The notes beneath the pieces are model-generated. The model ran no database searches. It had not been told where the DNA came from and saw only the letters and a program-made list of their open reading frames with translations. DNA of 64,000 nucleotides from CAWAQA01 sp963784065 (GTDB taxonomy: Bacteria > Acidobacteriota > Vicinamibacteria > Vicinamibacterales > UBA2999): positions 310,001 through 374,000 of the forward strand of contig CAWAQA010000004.1 of NCBI GenBank assembly GCA_963784065.1, given 5' to 3'. Both the position numbers and the translations under genes were made by a program. Positions 1-9,992 of this stretch are shown one piece after another (position 1 is the first letter of the stretch; each line of letters begins with the position of its first letter).

Positions 1-198
1 GAGCGTCATCTTGCGATCGCCCTTCACGGAGACGGTGCTGACAATGCCCTCTCTGGCGGCGCGGCCGCCAAACAAGCCCACCACCCGGCCGAGCGCGCCC
101 TCGAACTTGACCAGGGTCTTTTCGTCCTTGCGGACGTCGGCGTGGGCGGACCCGGCGCACACCAGTCCCAGAATGACTCCGATCGCTACGCGGTACAT
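1..198 (-). CDS. Secreted protein of unknown function, 3' end off the window
   Basis: The reading frame runs leftwards off the window edge, so only the first 66 residues are visible. The ATG at 198 follows a strong ribosome binding site (AGGAGGG, about 4 bases upstream), which fixes the start. The N-terminus is a short signal peptide: MYR, then a hydrophobic stretch, then a likely cleavage after AHA around residue 20. The mature part starts with charged residues and has a Gly/Arg-rich stretch (GLFGGRAAREG). I do not recognise the family. Export to the periplasm or outer membrane is inferred from the signal peptide alone. Confidence 0.6.
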   Translation of the reverse strand, partial: MYRVAIGVILGLVCAGSAHADVRKDEKTLVKFEGALGRVVGLFGGRAAREGIVSTVSVKGDRKMTL

Positions 199-280
199 GT
201 ACCCTCCTGCGGCGTGGTTCAGCCGATGATTGTCACGTTCTCAATGACTTAACGTCGAAGTCCTCAGCGGCGAACACCGA

Positions 281-559
281 GTGCGGGTAATATCCCCGTC
301 GTTCAGGGGGAGGTCCACAGGTCATCGACGGCGTGCAGAATTCGACGCCTCCCGGTCCGTACGGCGGCAAATGGACCTGAAGGATCTGCGCCTCGCGACG
401 CGGGCGGCCGTCGATTTCCTCGTTGAGGAGAACGGTCTTGCCCGCGACAAGGCGTTCTCGCTGGCGAGCATCGGGGTCGATTTCCACGTCGCCGAGGTCG
501 TCGATCTCACGCAGGTGGTGGCGGCGAAGATTCCGAAGAGCCTGTTCCTGAATCGCTAG
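281..559 (+). pseudogene. Acetamidase/formamidase remnant with internal deletion
   Basis: The last 60 or so residues match the C-terminus of acetamidase/formamidase family enzymes: a helix of the type LATRAAVDFLVEENGL, then SIGVDFHVAEVVD and the ending KIPKSLF. Just upstream, in another frame, PPGPYGGK followed by MDLKDLR resembles the central PPGP.GGN.D motif of the same family. In an intact enzyme roughly 100 or more residues separate these two blocks; here they are adjacent. The catalytic core and N-terminus are absent. This is therefore probably a decayed copy with an internal deletion, not a working amidase. A short unrelated ORF is the alternative. Confidence 0.5.
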
Positions 560-598
560 CAGACGTGGCGAAGGCCGGCGCGGTCCGCTCGCACCGCG

Positions 599-1498
599 CT
601 AACGGGCGCCCGGCTGGCAGTCCGCATATGACGGGTTGTTCGGTGCATCGAGCGGGTGCACGCCACCCGCCTGGCGGGAAGGATCGACCACGGCCAACCG
701 TTTGCTGACGAAGAGCACCTCATAGGCCCAGGTCGGGAATGGCGCCAGGTCCCCGATGCAGCTGGCGTTGTTGAAGTGGATGTGCCCGACCTCGAAGAAC
801 TGCTTCAGCCGCTGCACGACGCGCAGGTATTTGTCCTCCTGCACCCAGCGAAAGTGCTCGTCCTCTATCCAGTGAAACTCCACGGCCAGCTGATCGATCT
901 GCTCCAGGATCTCGTCAGGCGCGGACAGCAGCGCGTCCCACTCCGCGCCCTCGACGTCGATTTTCAGCACGATGCGCTTCGCGCTGTCGCCATTCCTGGC
1001 AAATTGATTCTTCCACCGTGTCGAAGGGGCGCCCTTCTCTCACCTCGGTCGTGTCGCCAACGCATTCCGCATGAAAGACGGTCTCGCCGCCGTAGCATGC
1101 AGGCTGGGTCGTGTTGAAGCAGTCGTATTGGTGGACCGTCACGTCGGTCTCTCGAGATGTCGCAGCCCCACTTGTCGTAGCCGGAAATCCCGTACGAATA
1201 TCCGGACTGGACTCCGCCCAGCAGGTTGGCGCACATCAGGTAACCGCCATCGTGGGGCTCGCCGAATCTCGCCAGCTCACAGTTGGTCAAGCGCGACCGG
1301 CTGAAGCATGTCGAACAACGCCCGTCGCTGCTGCACCACCGCGGGTGGCTGCGGGACCACGGGGTGCCGCTGCTGCATCAGTGCGGCCCTCGCCTGACGT
1401 CCCCTGTATACCTTCACTTGGTTCAGGGCGACGGCGCCGAGAATCGTGACGGTCACCGTCACGCCTGCAGCGATAAACAACAGTCGGCGTCTGATCAC
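599..1498 (-). CDS. Membrane-anchored FkbM-type methyltransferase, frameshifted
   Basis: This is one gene read in several frames. A GTG start at 1498, preceded by GGAGAG, opens a protein with an Arg-rich N-terminus and one membrane segment (about residues 5-25). The conserved segment GEPHDGGYLMCANLL follows near 1230, and the FkbM hallmark LKIDVEGAEWD near 955. Frame changes are needed near 1280, 1150 and 1000 to join the parts, giving about 300 residues. FkbM-domain proteins are SAM-dependent O-methyltransferases, often acting on sugars or secondary metabolites; the substrate here cannot be told. The breaks resemble sequencing indels, though a true pseudogene next to the decayed acetamidase is possible. 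Confidence 0.6.
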
Positions 1499-1752
1499 GG
1501 CCTCTCCATACCATCTCGGAAGCGCTGCGTAGCCATAGGGGCTCAATCGAACGCTCACGATTTCTCGATTCGGCCAACCGCGTCAAGGCCGTTGTGGACG
1601 GCGTGCAGCCCGAGGCCACGAGACAGGGGAGAAGGTTCGGGCGTGTGGAGCGCTCCGACCGAAGCGGCGATCGGGAAGTTGATTGCCGGGGCGCGTCATC
1701 CGGGCAGGACGAAGGTACCCTCATTGCAGTTCTAAGAGCAGGAGGAACTGCC

Positions 1753-1884
1753 ATGCTCGTGATGATCGTCGCGCTCCTGACCATCGCCGCCGCATTGTGG
1801 TTCATGGGTGACGCACCCGTCAGCGACTTCAGCGGGGTGTCGCATCGACCGGGCGCATGGGCGGCGCTGGCCAGCCTGGTGTAG
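1753..1884 (+). CDS. Small single-pass membrane protein, 43 aa
   Basis: A good ribosome binding site (AGGAGGA, 6 bases upstream) precedes ATG 1753. The peptide is a single hydrophobic helix (MLVMIVALLTIAAALWFMG) followed by a polar tail of about 24 residues ending in ALASLV. There are no cysteines and no recognisable family. It stands alone between the FkbM gene on the other strand and the small Cys-rich gene downstream. The ribosome binding site and clean hydrophobic start support a real small protein, but nothing shows its function. Confidence 0.45.
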   Translation: MLVMIVALLTIAAALWFMGDAPVSDFSGVSHRPGAWAALASLV

Positions 1885-1993
1885 CCGTCGGTCCGGTTTC
1901 GCCCGGAATCGAGGGCAGCTTTCGCCGGGCGAAGATTGGGCGTAGGACCTACGCTGTCACAGGCGCCGGCAATGATGGCGGTGGAGGATGCAC

Positions 1994-2290
1994 ATGTCAT
2001 TTTCTGCCGCGCACGAATCGAAGGCGCATCGCAAGAGCTGCCAGTCCTGCCAGGAGCGCAAGGCGAAGTTCCGGTATCGCGGTGCCGTCCGCGCCGATCG
2101 TGATCACACGCTCTGTTTCGAGTGCTACCGCTCCGAGCGCGATCGCCGCCGGGCGTGCCTGCTCGCCGAAACCGATCGAGGGCGGTCGATTTCCTCGCCA
2201 TTCGCCCATACGGCCACGCTGTCCGTGCGAAACATTGCGCACCGGCGTGCAATGCTGGCCCACCTGCAGCGTCAGCCACGCGTGCGGTAA
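1994..2290 (+). CDS. Small CxxC...CxxC protein, putative zinc binder
   Basis: GGAGG lies 6 bases before ATG 1994, which is preferred over the ATG at 1988 that touches the Shine-Dalgarno. The 98-residue product is very basic. It has a CQSC pair near residue 17, a run RKAKFRYRGAVRAD, and then CFEC near residue 43 followed by YRSERDRRRA. Two CxxC pairs separated by about 25 residues suggest a small zinc-binding knuckle, and the Arg-rich surroundings suggest nucleic-acid contact. Both points are inference. I believe similar short proteins recur in soil bacteria as conserved hypotheticals but cannot name a family. Confidence 0.55.
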   Translation: MSFSAAHESKAHRKSCQSCQERKAKFRYRGAVRADRDHTLCFECYRSERDRRRACLLAETDRGRSISSPFAHTATLSVRNIAHRRAMLAHLQRQPRVR

Positions 2291-2400
2291 GCGTTTGAGG
2301 TCGTTCTGAGCTGCGCGGCGGTGTAAGCTCATCCGACTCCTGATCGCGCTCGAACGCTTATTGTGACCCCAACCATATGGTCCGGACGGTCCATTAGTTC

Positions 2401-5400
2401 ATGCAGAACGTAGCCGGCCAATTCGTATTCTCGCCGAGCGACCTCAATCACTTCCTCGAGTGCGAGCACCTGGTGCACCTCCAGCTCGCGCGCGAGGTAA
2501 GGGTCACGCCGCAGGCGCGCGACGCCCACGCGGAACTCCTCCGGACGAAAGGGCTGGAGCACGAGGCCGCCTGGTTGCAGCGGTTTCGCGACGAGGGCCG
2601 GCACGTCGTGACGATCGAGGCACCTTCAGGTGAGCGCGATTGGGAACGGGACGCCGCGCGAACACTGGACGCGATGCGTGCCGGCGCCGCCGTCGTCTAC
2701 CAGGGCGTGCTGGTCGAGGATGGCTGGCATGGCATCAGCGATTTCCTCGTGCGGATCGCCAGCCCTTCTCCTGCGTTCGGCGACTGGAGCTACGAAGCAT
2801 GGGATACGAAGCTCGCGCGCCGGAGCAAGCCTTACTTCGTGCTGCAACTGTGTTTCTACAGCGCCCAACTCGAGCGGTTGCAGGGCCGCGCTCCCGAGCA
2901 CATGCACGTCGTCCTCGGTACCGGGGACCTGGATCACTTCCGATACGCGGATTTCGCCGCCTATTATCGGGCGGTGCGCCGGCGATTCGTCGAAGCCATC
3001 GGCAGCGGGAAGCCGACGTATCCCTATCCCGTATCGCACTGCCGGCTGTGTGAGTTCGCGAACGCATGTGAAGAGCGCTGGCACGGCGAGGATCATCTGA
3101 GCCTGGTTGCCGGCATCAGCCGTGAACAGGTCGGCACGCTCAACGACGAGGGTGTCCGGACGGTCGCGGAGCTCGCGTGCCTCGGCGCGGACGCGCAGGT
3201 CGGCATCGGCCGCCTCGCGCTGGACCGGCTGTGTCATCAGGCCGCGCTTCAAACGCATCATCGCCGTACCGGCGAACACCGCTACGACCTGCTGCCAGTC
3301 GATGAGCGGTCAGGCTTTCGACTACTCCCGGCGCCGTCGGCGGGCGACATCTTCTTCGATATGGAAGGTGACCCGTACTTCGAGCCCGGTCGAGGCCTCG
3401 AGTACTGTTCGGCGCCGTCACGATCGATACCGGCGCGCCTGTGCTTCACACCTTTCCAGGCGTTGAGCCCCGAAGACGAGAAGATGGCCTTCGAGCGGTT
3501 CATCGACTTCGTTCACGCCCGGCTTCGGACGTGGCCGGACCTCCACGTCTATCACTACGCCGCGTATGAAGTGACGGCCCTGAAGCGCCTGATGAGCCTC
3601 CATGCCACGCGCGAGGACGAGCTCGACGAGCTGCTGCGCCGCGAAGTCTTTGTCGATCTCTATCAGGTCGTCCGTCAGTCCATCCGGATCTCGCATCCGA
3701 GCTATTCGATCAAGAAGGTGCGGACGTTTTTCATGGAAGGCGCGGGCGGCGGCATCGTGACGGACGGCGGCGACTCCATCATCGAGTTCGAGCGCTGGCG
3801 AGTGACCGGAGACGAGGCGATTCTCCAGGCCATCGCCGACTACAACGAGGAGGATTGCGTCTCCACCGTCAGACTGCGGGACTGGCTGCTGGAGCGCAAG
3901 CAGGAGGCCGAGAGCCTCGCCGGAGTCCGAATCCCATGGAAGGTCACCGACCTGCCCGAGGAGAACGAGGCGCGGGCGGATGAAGATGCCCTCACGACGC
4001 AGCGCCGCGGACGGCTCGATGCGATGGGCATCGAGAGCGCGGCGTTGCTCGGATGCCTCCTCGGAATACCACCGTCGTGAAGCCAAGCCGGAGTGGTGGG
4101 CCTACTTCGAGCGTCAGAAGAAGTCGCTCGACGATCTTCTCGACGACACGCAGGCCATCGCGTACCTGGAGCCGGTGGACGGGGTCGCGCCTGAGAAGGT
4201 GAAGCAGTCGCTCGTCTACACGTTGCGGTTTCCCGACCAGGAGTTCAAGCTCGGTCCGGATTCGAAATCGCAGGTGGAGGACCCGTTCCGGAAGGCATCC
4301 GCCGGCACGATTGCATGGCTTGACGAGGCAGGGGGCCGGCTTGGCCTGAAACGGGGCCCGAAGTTCATCGGCCAGCCATTGCCGTCAGCGATCGGTGCCG
4401 GGAATCCGTTGAATACGCCCGCGCAACGGCAGGCGCTCGGCCGCGTGGCGGATGCAGTGATTCAGGGACGTCCCGACTACGCCGCGGTTCGCGCCCTGCT
4501 CGGTCGCGAGTTGCCTCGCGTGCGCGGCCGCCGCCCGGGGACGCCGCTGCAGACGCTCGATCTTGCCGAGCAGAAGGCGCTCGTCGCCGCGCTGGAGTCC
4601 AGTTACGTGTTCATCCAGGGCCCTCCTGGTTCGGGCAAGACGTGGACCGGAGCGCGCCTGATCGTGTCGCTGATTGCCGCGGGCAAGCGTGTCGGTGTCG
4701 CGGCCACCAGCCACAAGGCGATCAACAACCTCCTTCAGGAGGTCGAGAAGGCCGCGGCCGCCGAGGGTGTCGCGTTCGACGGGTTGAAGAAGGGTGACGA
4801 GGACGATGCGTTCCGCGGCCGGTTCGTGAAGGACACGAACGACAACGCGGAATGTGAGTCGTCCGGCGTGTCGCTCGTCGCCGGCACGGCGTGGCTCTTC
4901 TCCCGCGAAGGAATGGAGCAGCGCGTCGACTACCTGTTCATCGACGAGGCGGGGCAGATGTCGCTGGCTGACGCGGTCGCGATGGGGACCGCCGCCCGCA
5001 ACCTCGTGTTGCTCGGGGATCCGCAGCAGTTACCGCAAGTGAGGCAGGGCGTCCATCCCGCGACGTCAGGTTGCTCCGTGCTCGAACACCTGCTCGCGGG
5101 CGCGGCGACGGTATCCGAGGACCGCGGCCTCTTTCTCGCCCGCACCTGGCGGATGCATCCCGATGTGTGCTCGTTCGTCTCGAACCTGGCCTATGACGGA
5201 CGGCTGGTGAGCGCTCCTGGACGCGAACGTCAGCGAATCGACTCGCCAGGTGTGAGCGGGACCGGCCTGCGCTTCCTGCCCGTGAAGCACAGCGGCAACG
5301 CCCAGCGGTCGCCGGAGGAGGCCCGGGTGGTCGCCGAGCAGGTGCAGGCTGCTGCTCGCCGGCGGCACGTTCACCGACTGTGAAGGCCTGACGCAGCCGA

Positions 5401-5756
5401 TCACGCCGGCAGACATCCTCGTGGTCGCGCCCTACAACATGCAGGTGAGGTGTCTGCGAGAAGCGCTGCCGCCTGGAGTCGAGGTCGGCACGGTTGACAA
5501 GTTCCAGGGCCGCGAAGCGCCCGTCGTGTTCTTTTCCATGGCGTCATCAACCGGCGAGGACGTGCCGCGGGGACTCGAGTTCCTGTTCAGCCGCAACCGG
5601 TTCAATGTGGCCATTTCACGCGCGAAGGCGCTTGCGATCGTGGTCTCCAGCCCGGCGTTGCTCGACGTGCGATGCCGGACTGTTGACCAGATGAAGCTGG
5701 TCAACGCGCTGTGTGGATTCGTAGAGAGCAGCGAGGATGAAAGGACTGCGGGCTGA
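2401..5756 (+). CDS. TM0106-type RecB-like nuclease fused to UPF1/DNA2-like helicase, two frameshifts
   Basis: This is a long gene of about 1,118 residues split by two single-base shifts, near 4062 and 5350; sequence homologous to one protein continues across both. The N-terminal half is the RecB-like TM0106 nuclease family: an N-terminal FSPSDLNHFLECEHL, a Cys cluster (CRLCEFANACEERW) near residue 220, and a DEDD-like block around DIFFDMEGDP. The C-terminal half is a superfamily-1 helicase with Walker A GPPGSGKTWTGA (about 4620), Walker B YLFIDEAGQMS (about 4930), LLGDPQQLPQV, DKFQGREAPVV and NRFNVAISRAK. It probably processes nucleic acid ends. It is monocistronic here, with no strong ribosome binding site before ATG 2401. 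Confidence 0.8.
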
Positions 5757-5831
5757 TGGCGCGTGCGGCATGGTCGCGCGTTCGTGGCATCCGGCTTCAG
5801 CCGGAAGGTCGGTCCTCGGGCTCAGCCGCGG

Positions 5832-8487
5832 CTACGGGCTGACCGAGAGATTCGTGAACACAGCCGTCGCGAGGGACGCATTCCTGTGACTCGACACCGG
5901 CAGGCCCACGAGGACGTCGGCCGCCATGGCGAGGGTGCTGCTCGCGAGGGTGCGCCAGGTGACTCCGTCCTCCGAGGCGGACGTGACGAACGTGTTGCCG
6001 GTGCGCTCGATTCGCAGCCACTGCGGCGCCGCCCCTGCCGCGCTCGCCACCTGCTTGCTCGTGCCCCCGGTCGCGGCCCGTAACTGCACGGCGAGGCCCT
6101 TGCCCGGCGACACCACCAGCATGATGTGCTTGGAGCCGGCGGCGGTTGACTCGCGAAACATCACGCCCGCCTTCGTCCAGACATCGACGGCTTCGAGGCC
6201 TGGGACACGGACGGTGATCGTGCCGTCGCCCGACCACGGACGGTGGTAGTAGCGGAACGCATCCGCCCTGTTCCAGATGTCGGCGCCAGACCCTTTAACG
6301 GTGATGGTGGATCCGGACACCGTCGGTCGTGCCCTGCACGCCGACCGCGCCGATGTCCTTGGACGTGAATGCGACAGGCGCGAGCGTCTCGTCGATTGCA
6401 ATACTGTCGAAGACAGCCGTGGCGAGCGTGCTGTCCATGTGGCTGCTGACCGCCAGCCCCACCTCCAAGGTTGTCGAGAGCCCGCTGAACGATTGCCGGC
6501 CTACCAGCGTCCATCCGGCGCCGCTCGCCGTCCGGGAATACGCGGAGACGACGTCGCCGGCGCGGACGAGGCGCAGCCACACAGGTGGCGCCACGAGGGG
6601 CCCCGCCGTGTGCAGGCTCGTGCCATTCGCGCTCGCGCGCCGCTGGAATGACACCGGCTTCCCGGTGCCTGGCGTGGCGAAGATCGATGCGTGCCTCGCT
6701 CCGGCGGCGAGGCCGTCTCGAATCATCAGGCCCGCCTTGGTCCAGACATTGACGTTCTCGAGACTGACGACTCGTGCGTCAACCTGGAAGTTCCCCCTGA
6801 TGCTGCGGTGGACGTACTGGAATTCGTCCGCTCGTTGCCCAGATGTCGGCGCCACTGCCTTTCACGGTAAAGGCCCGCCGGCGTGCGTCGCGATTCCCGC
6901 GGTGGCGACGCTGCCCACGTCGGTCGATGTCCACGGTGACGGGAGCCCGGCCGGAGGCGGGGCGGGGGCAGCGATCGTGAACGGAGCATTGGAGACGTCG
7001 AAAGCCGTGGCGCCGAGCGTGTCGTACGCCGTCACGCGAATGCGCGCGTTGGTCGTGACCGGCCCCGGCGAGCCCCAGGTGCAGCTGCGGCGGTTGCCGG
7101 CCAAGGCTGGTGCAGACGCCGCTGTAGTTGACGCCATCGGTCGAGAGCATGACATCGAACCTCGAGAGACCGTCCGGATCGCTCGCGCTCCATTGGATCG
7201 TGAACGGCGTACCCGCGGTCAGGCGTTCACCGCCGTTTGGCGCCAGAACCGTGACCGACGGCGGAGTGGGTGGCGCCGTCACGAGGAACCCGAGTAGAGG
7301 AGGACGGTTTGGGGAGCCGGCGCCGGGAGATGCCACGACATCGCGGGTCGCCGCGGCGACGAGGGCGTTGCGGACCTTCGCTGGCGTCGCCGTGGGGTGG
7401 GCGGCGAGGTACAGCGCCGCCACGCCGGCGACGTGGGGGCTGGCCATCGACGTTCCTGACAGGGCTACCGCGCCGCTGTCACTGCTGTAGTAGGCGGACA
7501 GGACATTGACGCCGGGCGCGAACAGATCGAGCCCGGGACCATAGTTCGAAAAGCCGGCGCGCACGTCGCTTTCGTCTGTCGCGCCCACGGTAATCGCTTC
7601 GGCCGTGCGGCCCGGCGACGTCCAGGCGCTGTCCACGTCGAAGTTGCCGGCCGCGATCGCGTAGGTCACACCCGCCGCAATCGATCGCCGCACCGCGTTG
7701 TCCACGGCATCGCTCGCCCCGCCCTGGATGCTGATGTTCACGACCGCGGGGGTGCGGTGGTTCGCGGTCACCCAATCAATGGCCGCGATGATGGCCGACC
7801 ACGGCGCCTAGCCTTCGCAATTGAGCACGCGCAGGCCCCACAACCTGGCCTCCTTTGCGACGCCGTAGGTGTCACCGACGGCGGTCGCCGCCACGTGCGT
7901 GCCATGGCCGTGGCAGTCGACGCCATCGGGCCGCGTCGGTCGTCCGCATCGTCATTGCCGATGTCGTTGGGATCGCCGTCGTTGTCGTCGTCCACGAAGT
8001 CAGCGGCGACCGAGGCGCGGCCGGTGAACTCGAGATGGGTCGGGCGCACTCCGGTGTCGATCACGTACACGTTCACGCCCGCGCCTCCTCCAGGGTAGGC
8101 GTACTTCAGGTCCAGCGGTATGCGGCGCTGATCGATGCGGTCGAGACCCCACGGCGGGTTGTGCTGAATGTCGCTGATGGTGGCGATGCCGTCCTCCTCG
8201 ACGAAGGCGACGCGGGGGTCGCGCGCCAACGCCTCGGCGTCGGCCCGCGTCATGCGGACCGCGAAGCCGCGCAGGGCTGTGTCGTAGACCTGGGTCACGC
8301 GGCCCATGCCGAGCCCGGCCGTAGCCGCACCCATCGCCCGCGCGTCGGCGTTCTCGCGCACCACCACGATGTATTGGCCGGGAATCGGATCGCGTGCGCG
8401 GCGAATCGCCGATGGAGGCTGGGCAAACAAGCTGCCCGGAAGGGTAAGGAGAGCGCAGAAAAGGGGGAATAGCTTCCGCATTGGCAT
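5832..8487 (-). CDS. Secreted subtilisin-like (S8) protease with two tandem C-terminal domains, multiply frameshifted
   Basis: One locus of about 885 residues. The N-terminus has a signal peptide (MRKLFPLFCALLTLPGSLFAQ), an inhibitor-I9-type prodomain (IPGQYIVVVRE) and the catalytic Asp block VYVIDTGV. The His block CHGHGTHVAATAVGD lies in another frame near 7900, and the Ser block GTSMASPHVAGVAALYL near 7440. After a linker, two related modules of about 190 residues follow. Each starts with KGSGADIW and continues with NVWTKAGLM or DVWTKAGVM, then WLRL/WLRI, and ends in a beta-rich LATAVF. They resemble DUF1349/concanavalin-like domains. Frame changes occur near 7930, 7800, 7110, 6850 and 6320, plus an in-frame TAG near 7810. 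Probably an extracellular protease with adhesion or glycan-binding modules. Confidence 0.75.
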
Positions 8488-8593
8488 CGCTGACGGAGGG
8501 ACAGCACCAAGCCGGATGCCACCCGCGCATTCCTTCCTTGAGGAAACGTGGAATGCCGCGCATCACGTGCAGGAGAGCCCCGAAAACGGAGTG

Positions 8594-9034
8594 TCAGTTC
8601 GAGGAGACGGACTTCAGGGAATCGTATGCATCGTGGAGCTGCGCGAAGCGCTCCGACAGATGCGCCCTCTCGCGGTCACCGCTGGCCGGATGTCGATCGG
8701 GGTGATACCGGAAAGCCAGGGAACGGAAGACGCTGCGCAGTTCTGCATGCGTGAAACCGTCGTCAATGCGAGCGCCGAGCTCCAGGAACGCCTCGAGCGC
8801 TTCCTGTTGACGAGGCGAGAGCGCGCGGCGCGGACGAGGCCGAGGAGGAGGTGGTGGTGGAGGCGGCGGGGCGACGAACGACGGCCTCGGGGCCGACGGA
8901 AGGCCCGCCTCGAAGAAGAGGATGCTCGGCGTCGCGTAGCCGAATCCCACACGCGAGGCGGCCGCAGGCTCGTGCGGGCCGGAACCTTCCAGCACCTCCT
9001 CGAGCACATCGGCAAAGGCCATTCCTCGCGCCAT
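8594..9034 (-). CDS. J-domain (DnaJ-like) protein with poly-proline linker
   Basis: The 146-residue product has a C-terminal J-domain: helices flank FRYHPDRHP, which contains the HPD tripeptide needed to stimulate DnaK ATPase, and the end AQLHDAYDSLK fits helix IV. The J-domain is at the C-terminus rather than the N-terminus. It is preceded by a run of nine prolines and a basic stretch (RPRPRRALSPRQQ). The first 60 residues are not recognisable. No dnaK or grpE lies nearby, so it is probably a specialised co-chaperone. Start ATG 9034; no clear ribosome binding site. Confidence 0.7.
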   Translation of the reverse strand: MARGMAFADVLEEVLEGSGPHEPAAASRVGFGYATPSILFFEAGLPSAPRPSFVAPPPPPPPPPRPRPRRALSPRQQEALEAFLELGARIDDGFTHAELRSVFRSLAFRYHPDRHPASGDRERAHLSERFAQLHDAYDSLKSVSSN

Positions 9035-9136
9035 GCCCGGGAAATCGGCATCGGGCCCGGATGTTTGAGTTACTTGGGGATTGTGGGCTGAATCCCCCAG
9101 ATAACCCCTGGAACGGCGGAAGACGGGACTTCTGCC

Positions 9137-9943
9137 TCAGATATCGTTCCGGCCTCGCCGAACGTTCAAGGGGTCGGGCCACGGGTAGCCTCTCCCTCCG
9201 GGTCGGAGCGAGGCATAAATATCGCCGGACCCGCGCTGAGCCGCGGGGGCGCGCAGTGCCGCGATCAGCTCGGGACCGCTGACCCACACGTCGGCCTGCA
9301 GGCGGAATGACTCGCCGGCCGACCAGGTAAACCGGTAATCGCCGAGTTGGGTCAGGCGCCTGGTGCAGTCGGCGACGAGGTCGAGCGCACGGGGCAGGTA
9401 CTCGAAAGAAACGGTTCTGATCGGGTGCGAGAGCCCGGCGAGCACGTCGGCCTCGGCGCCCTCGACGTCGATTTTCACGAACGACGGCGTCCCGAAGCGT
9501 TCGACCAACGCGTCGAGCGTGGTCACGGCCACCTCGACGGATCGGTTCCAGTGCACCCCCGTAAAGTCCGCGTCCGCACTGCGCGCCTCGCGCCAGGACG
9601 GGGAGAGGGTCGTGACCGTAGGCGTCCGCTCGCTCACGGCCAGGTTCGCGTGGCCCGCAATGCGGCCTGCGGCCTCCTCGACGACCGTCACGTCGGGCGA
9701 GCGCGCGAACAGTCCGCGCAGCAGGCGGGCGAAGTCCGGCTGAGGTTCAAGGGCGACGACGCGGCATCCCAGGGCCGCGAGGGCACGTGTGCGATTGCCC
9801 GCGTGCGCCCCGACGTCGAACGCGAGATCGCCGGCGGCGACAAACCCGCCGTAGAGCCGCCGCATGCGGCGCTGGCGTCCGGGGATGCCGTGGTAGACGA
9901 GCAGCGAGCGTGCGAGGCCCAACGCCCGATCCAGGGCGCTCAC
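9137..9943 (-). CDS. FkbM family methyltransferase
   Basis: An intact frame of 268 residues if it starts at GTG 9943, which has AGGA 8 to 9 bases upstream; an open frame reaches back to 10195 but would run through the divergent neighbour. The SAM-binding motif is LAFDVGAHAGNRTRALAALG (about residues 40-60), then VVALEPQPDF. The FkbM signature VKIDVEGAEADVLAGL comes late, and VSFEYLP follows. It is divergent from the sulfatase-type gene at 9993, sharing a promoter region of about 50 bases. FkbM enzymes methylate sugars or polyketides; with an envelope enzyme beside it a cell-surface glycan substrate is possible, but that is inference. Confidence 0.8.
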   Translation of the reverse strand: MSALDRALGLARSLLVYHGIPGRQRRMRRLYGGFVAAGDLAFDVGAHAGNRTRALAALGCRVVALEPQPDFARLLRGLFARSPDVTVVEEAAGRIAGHANLAVSERTPTVTTLSPSWREARSADADFTGVHWNRSVEVAVTTLDALVERFGTPSFVKIDVEGAEADVLAGLSHPIRTVSFEYLPRALDLVADCTRRLTQLGDYRFTWSAGESFRLQADVWVSGPELIAALRAPAAQRGSGDIYASLRPGGRGYPWPDPLNVRRGRNDI

Positions 9944-9992
9944 CTGGGCGTCCTGCCGATATAATCCATGAGCCTCATCATTCTCCGTAGAC

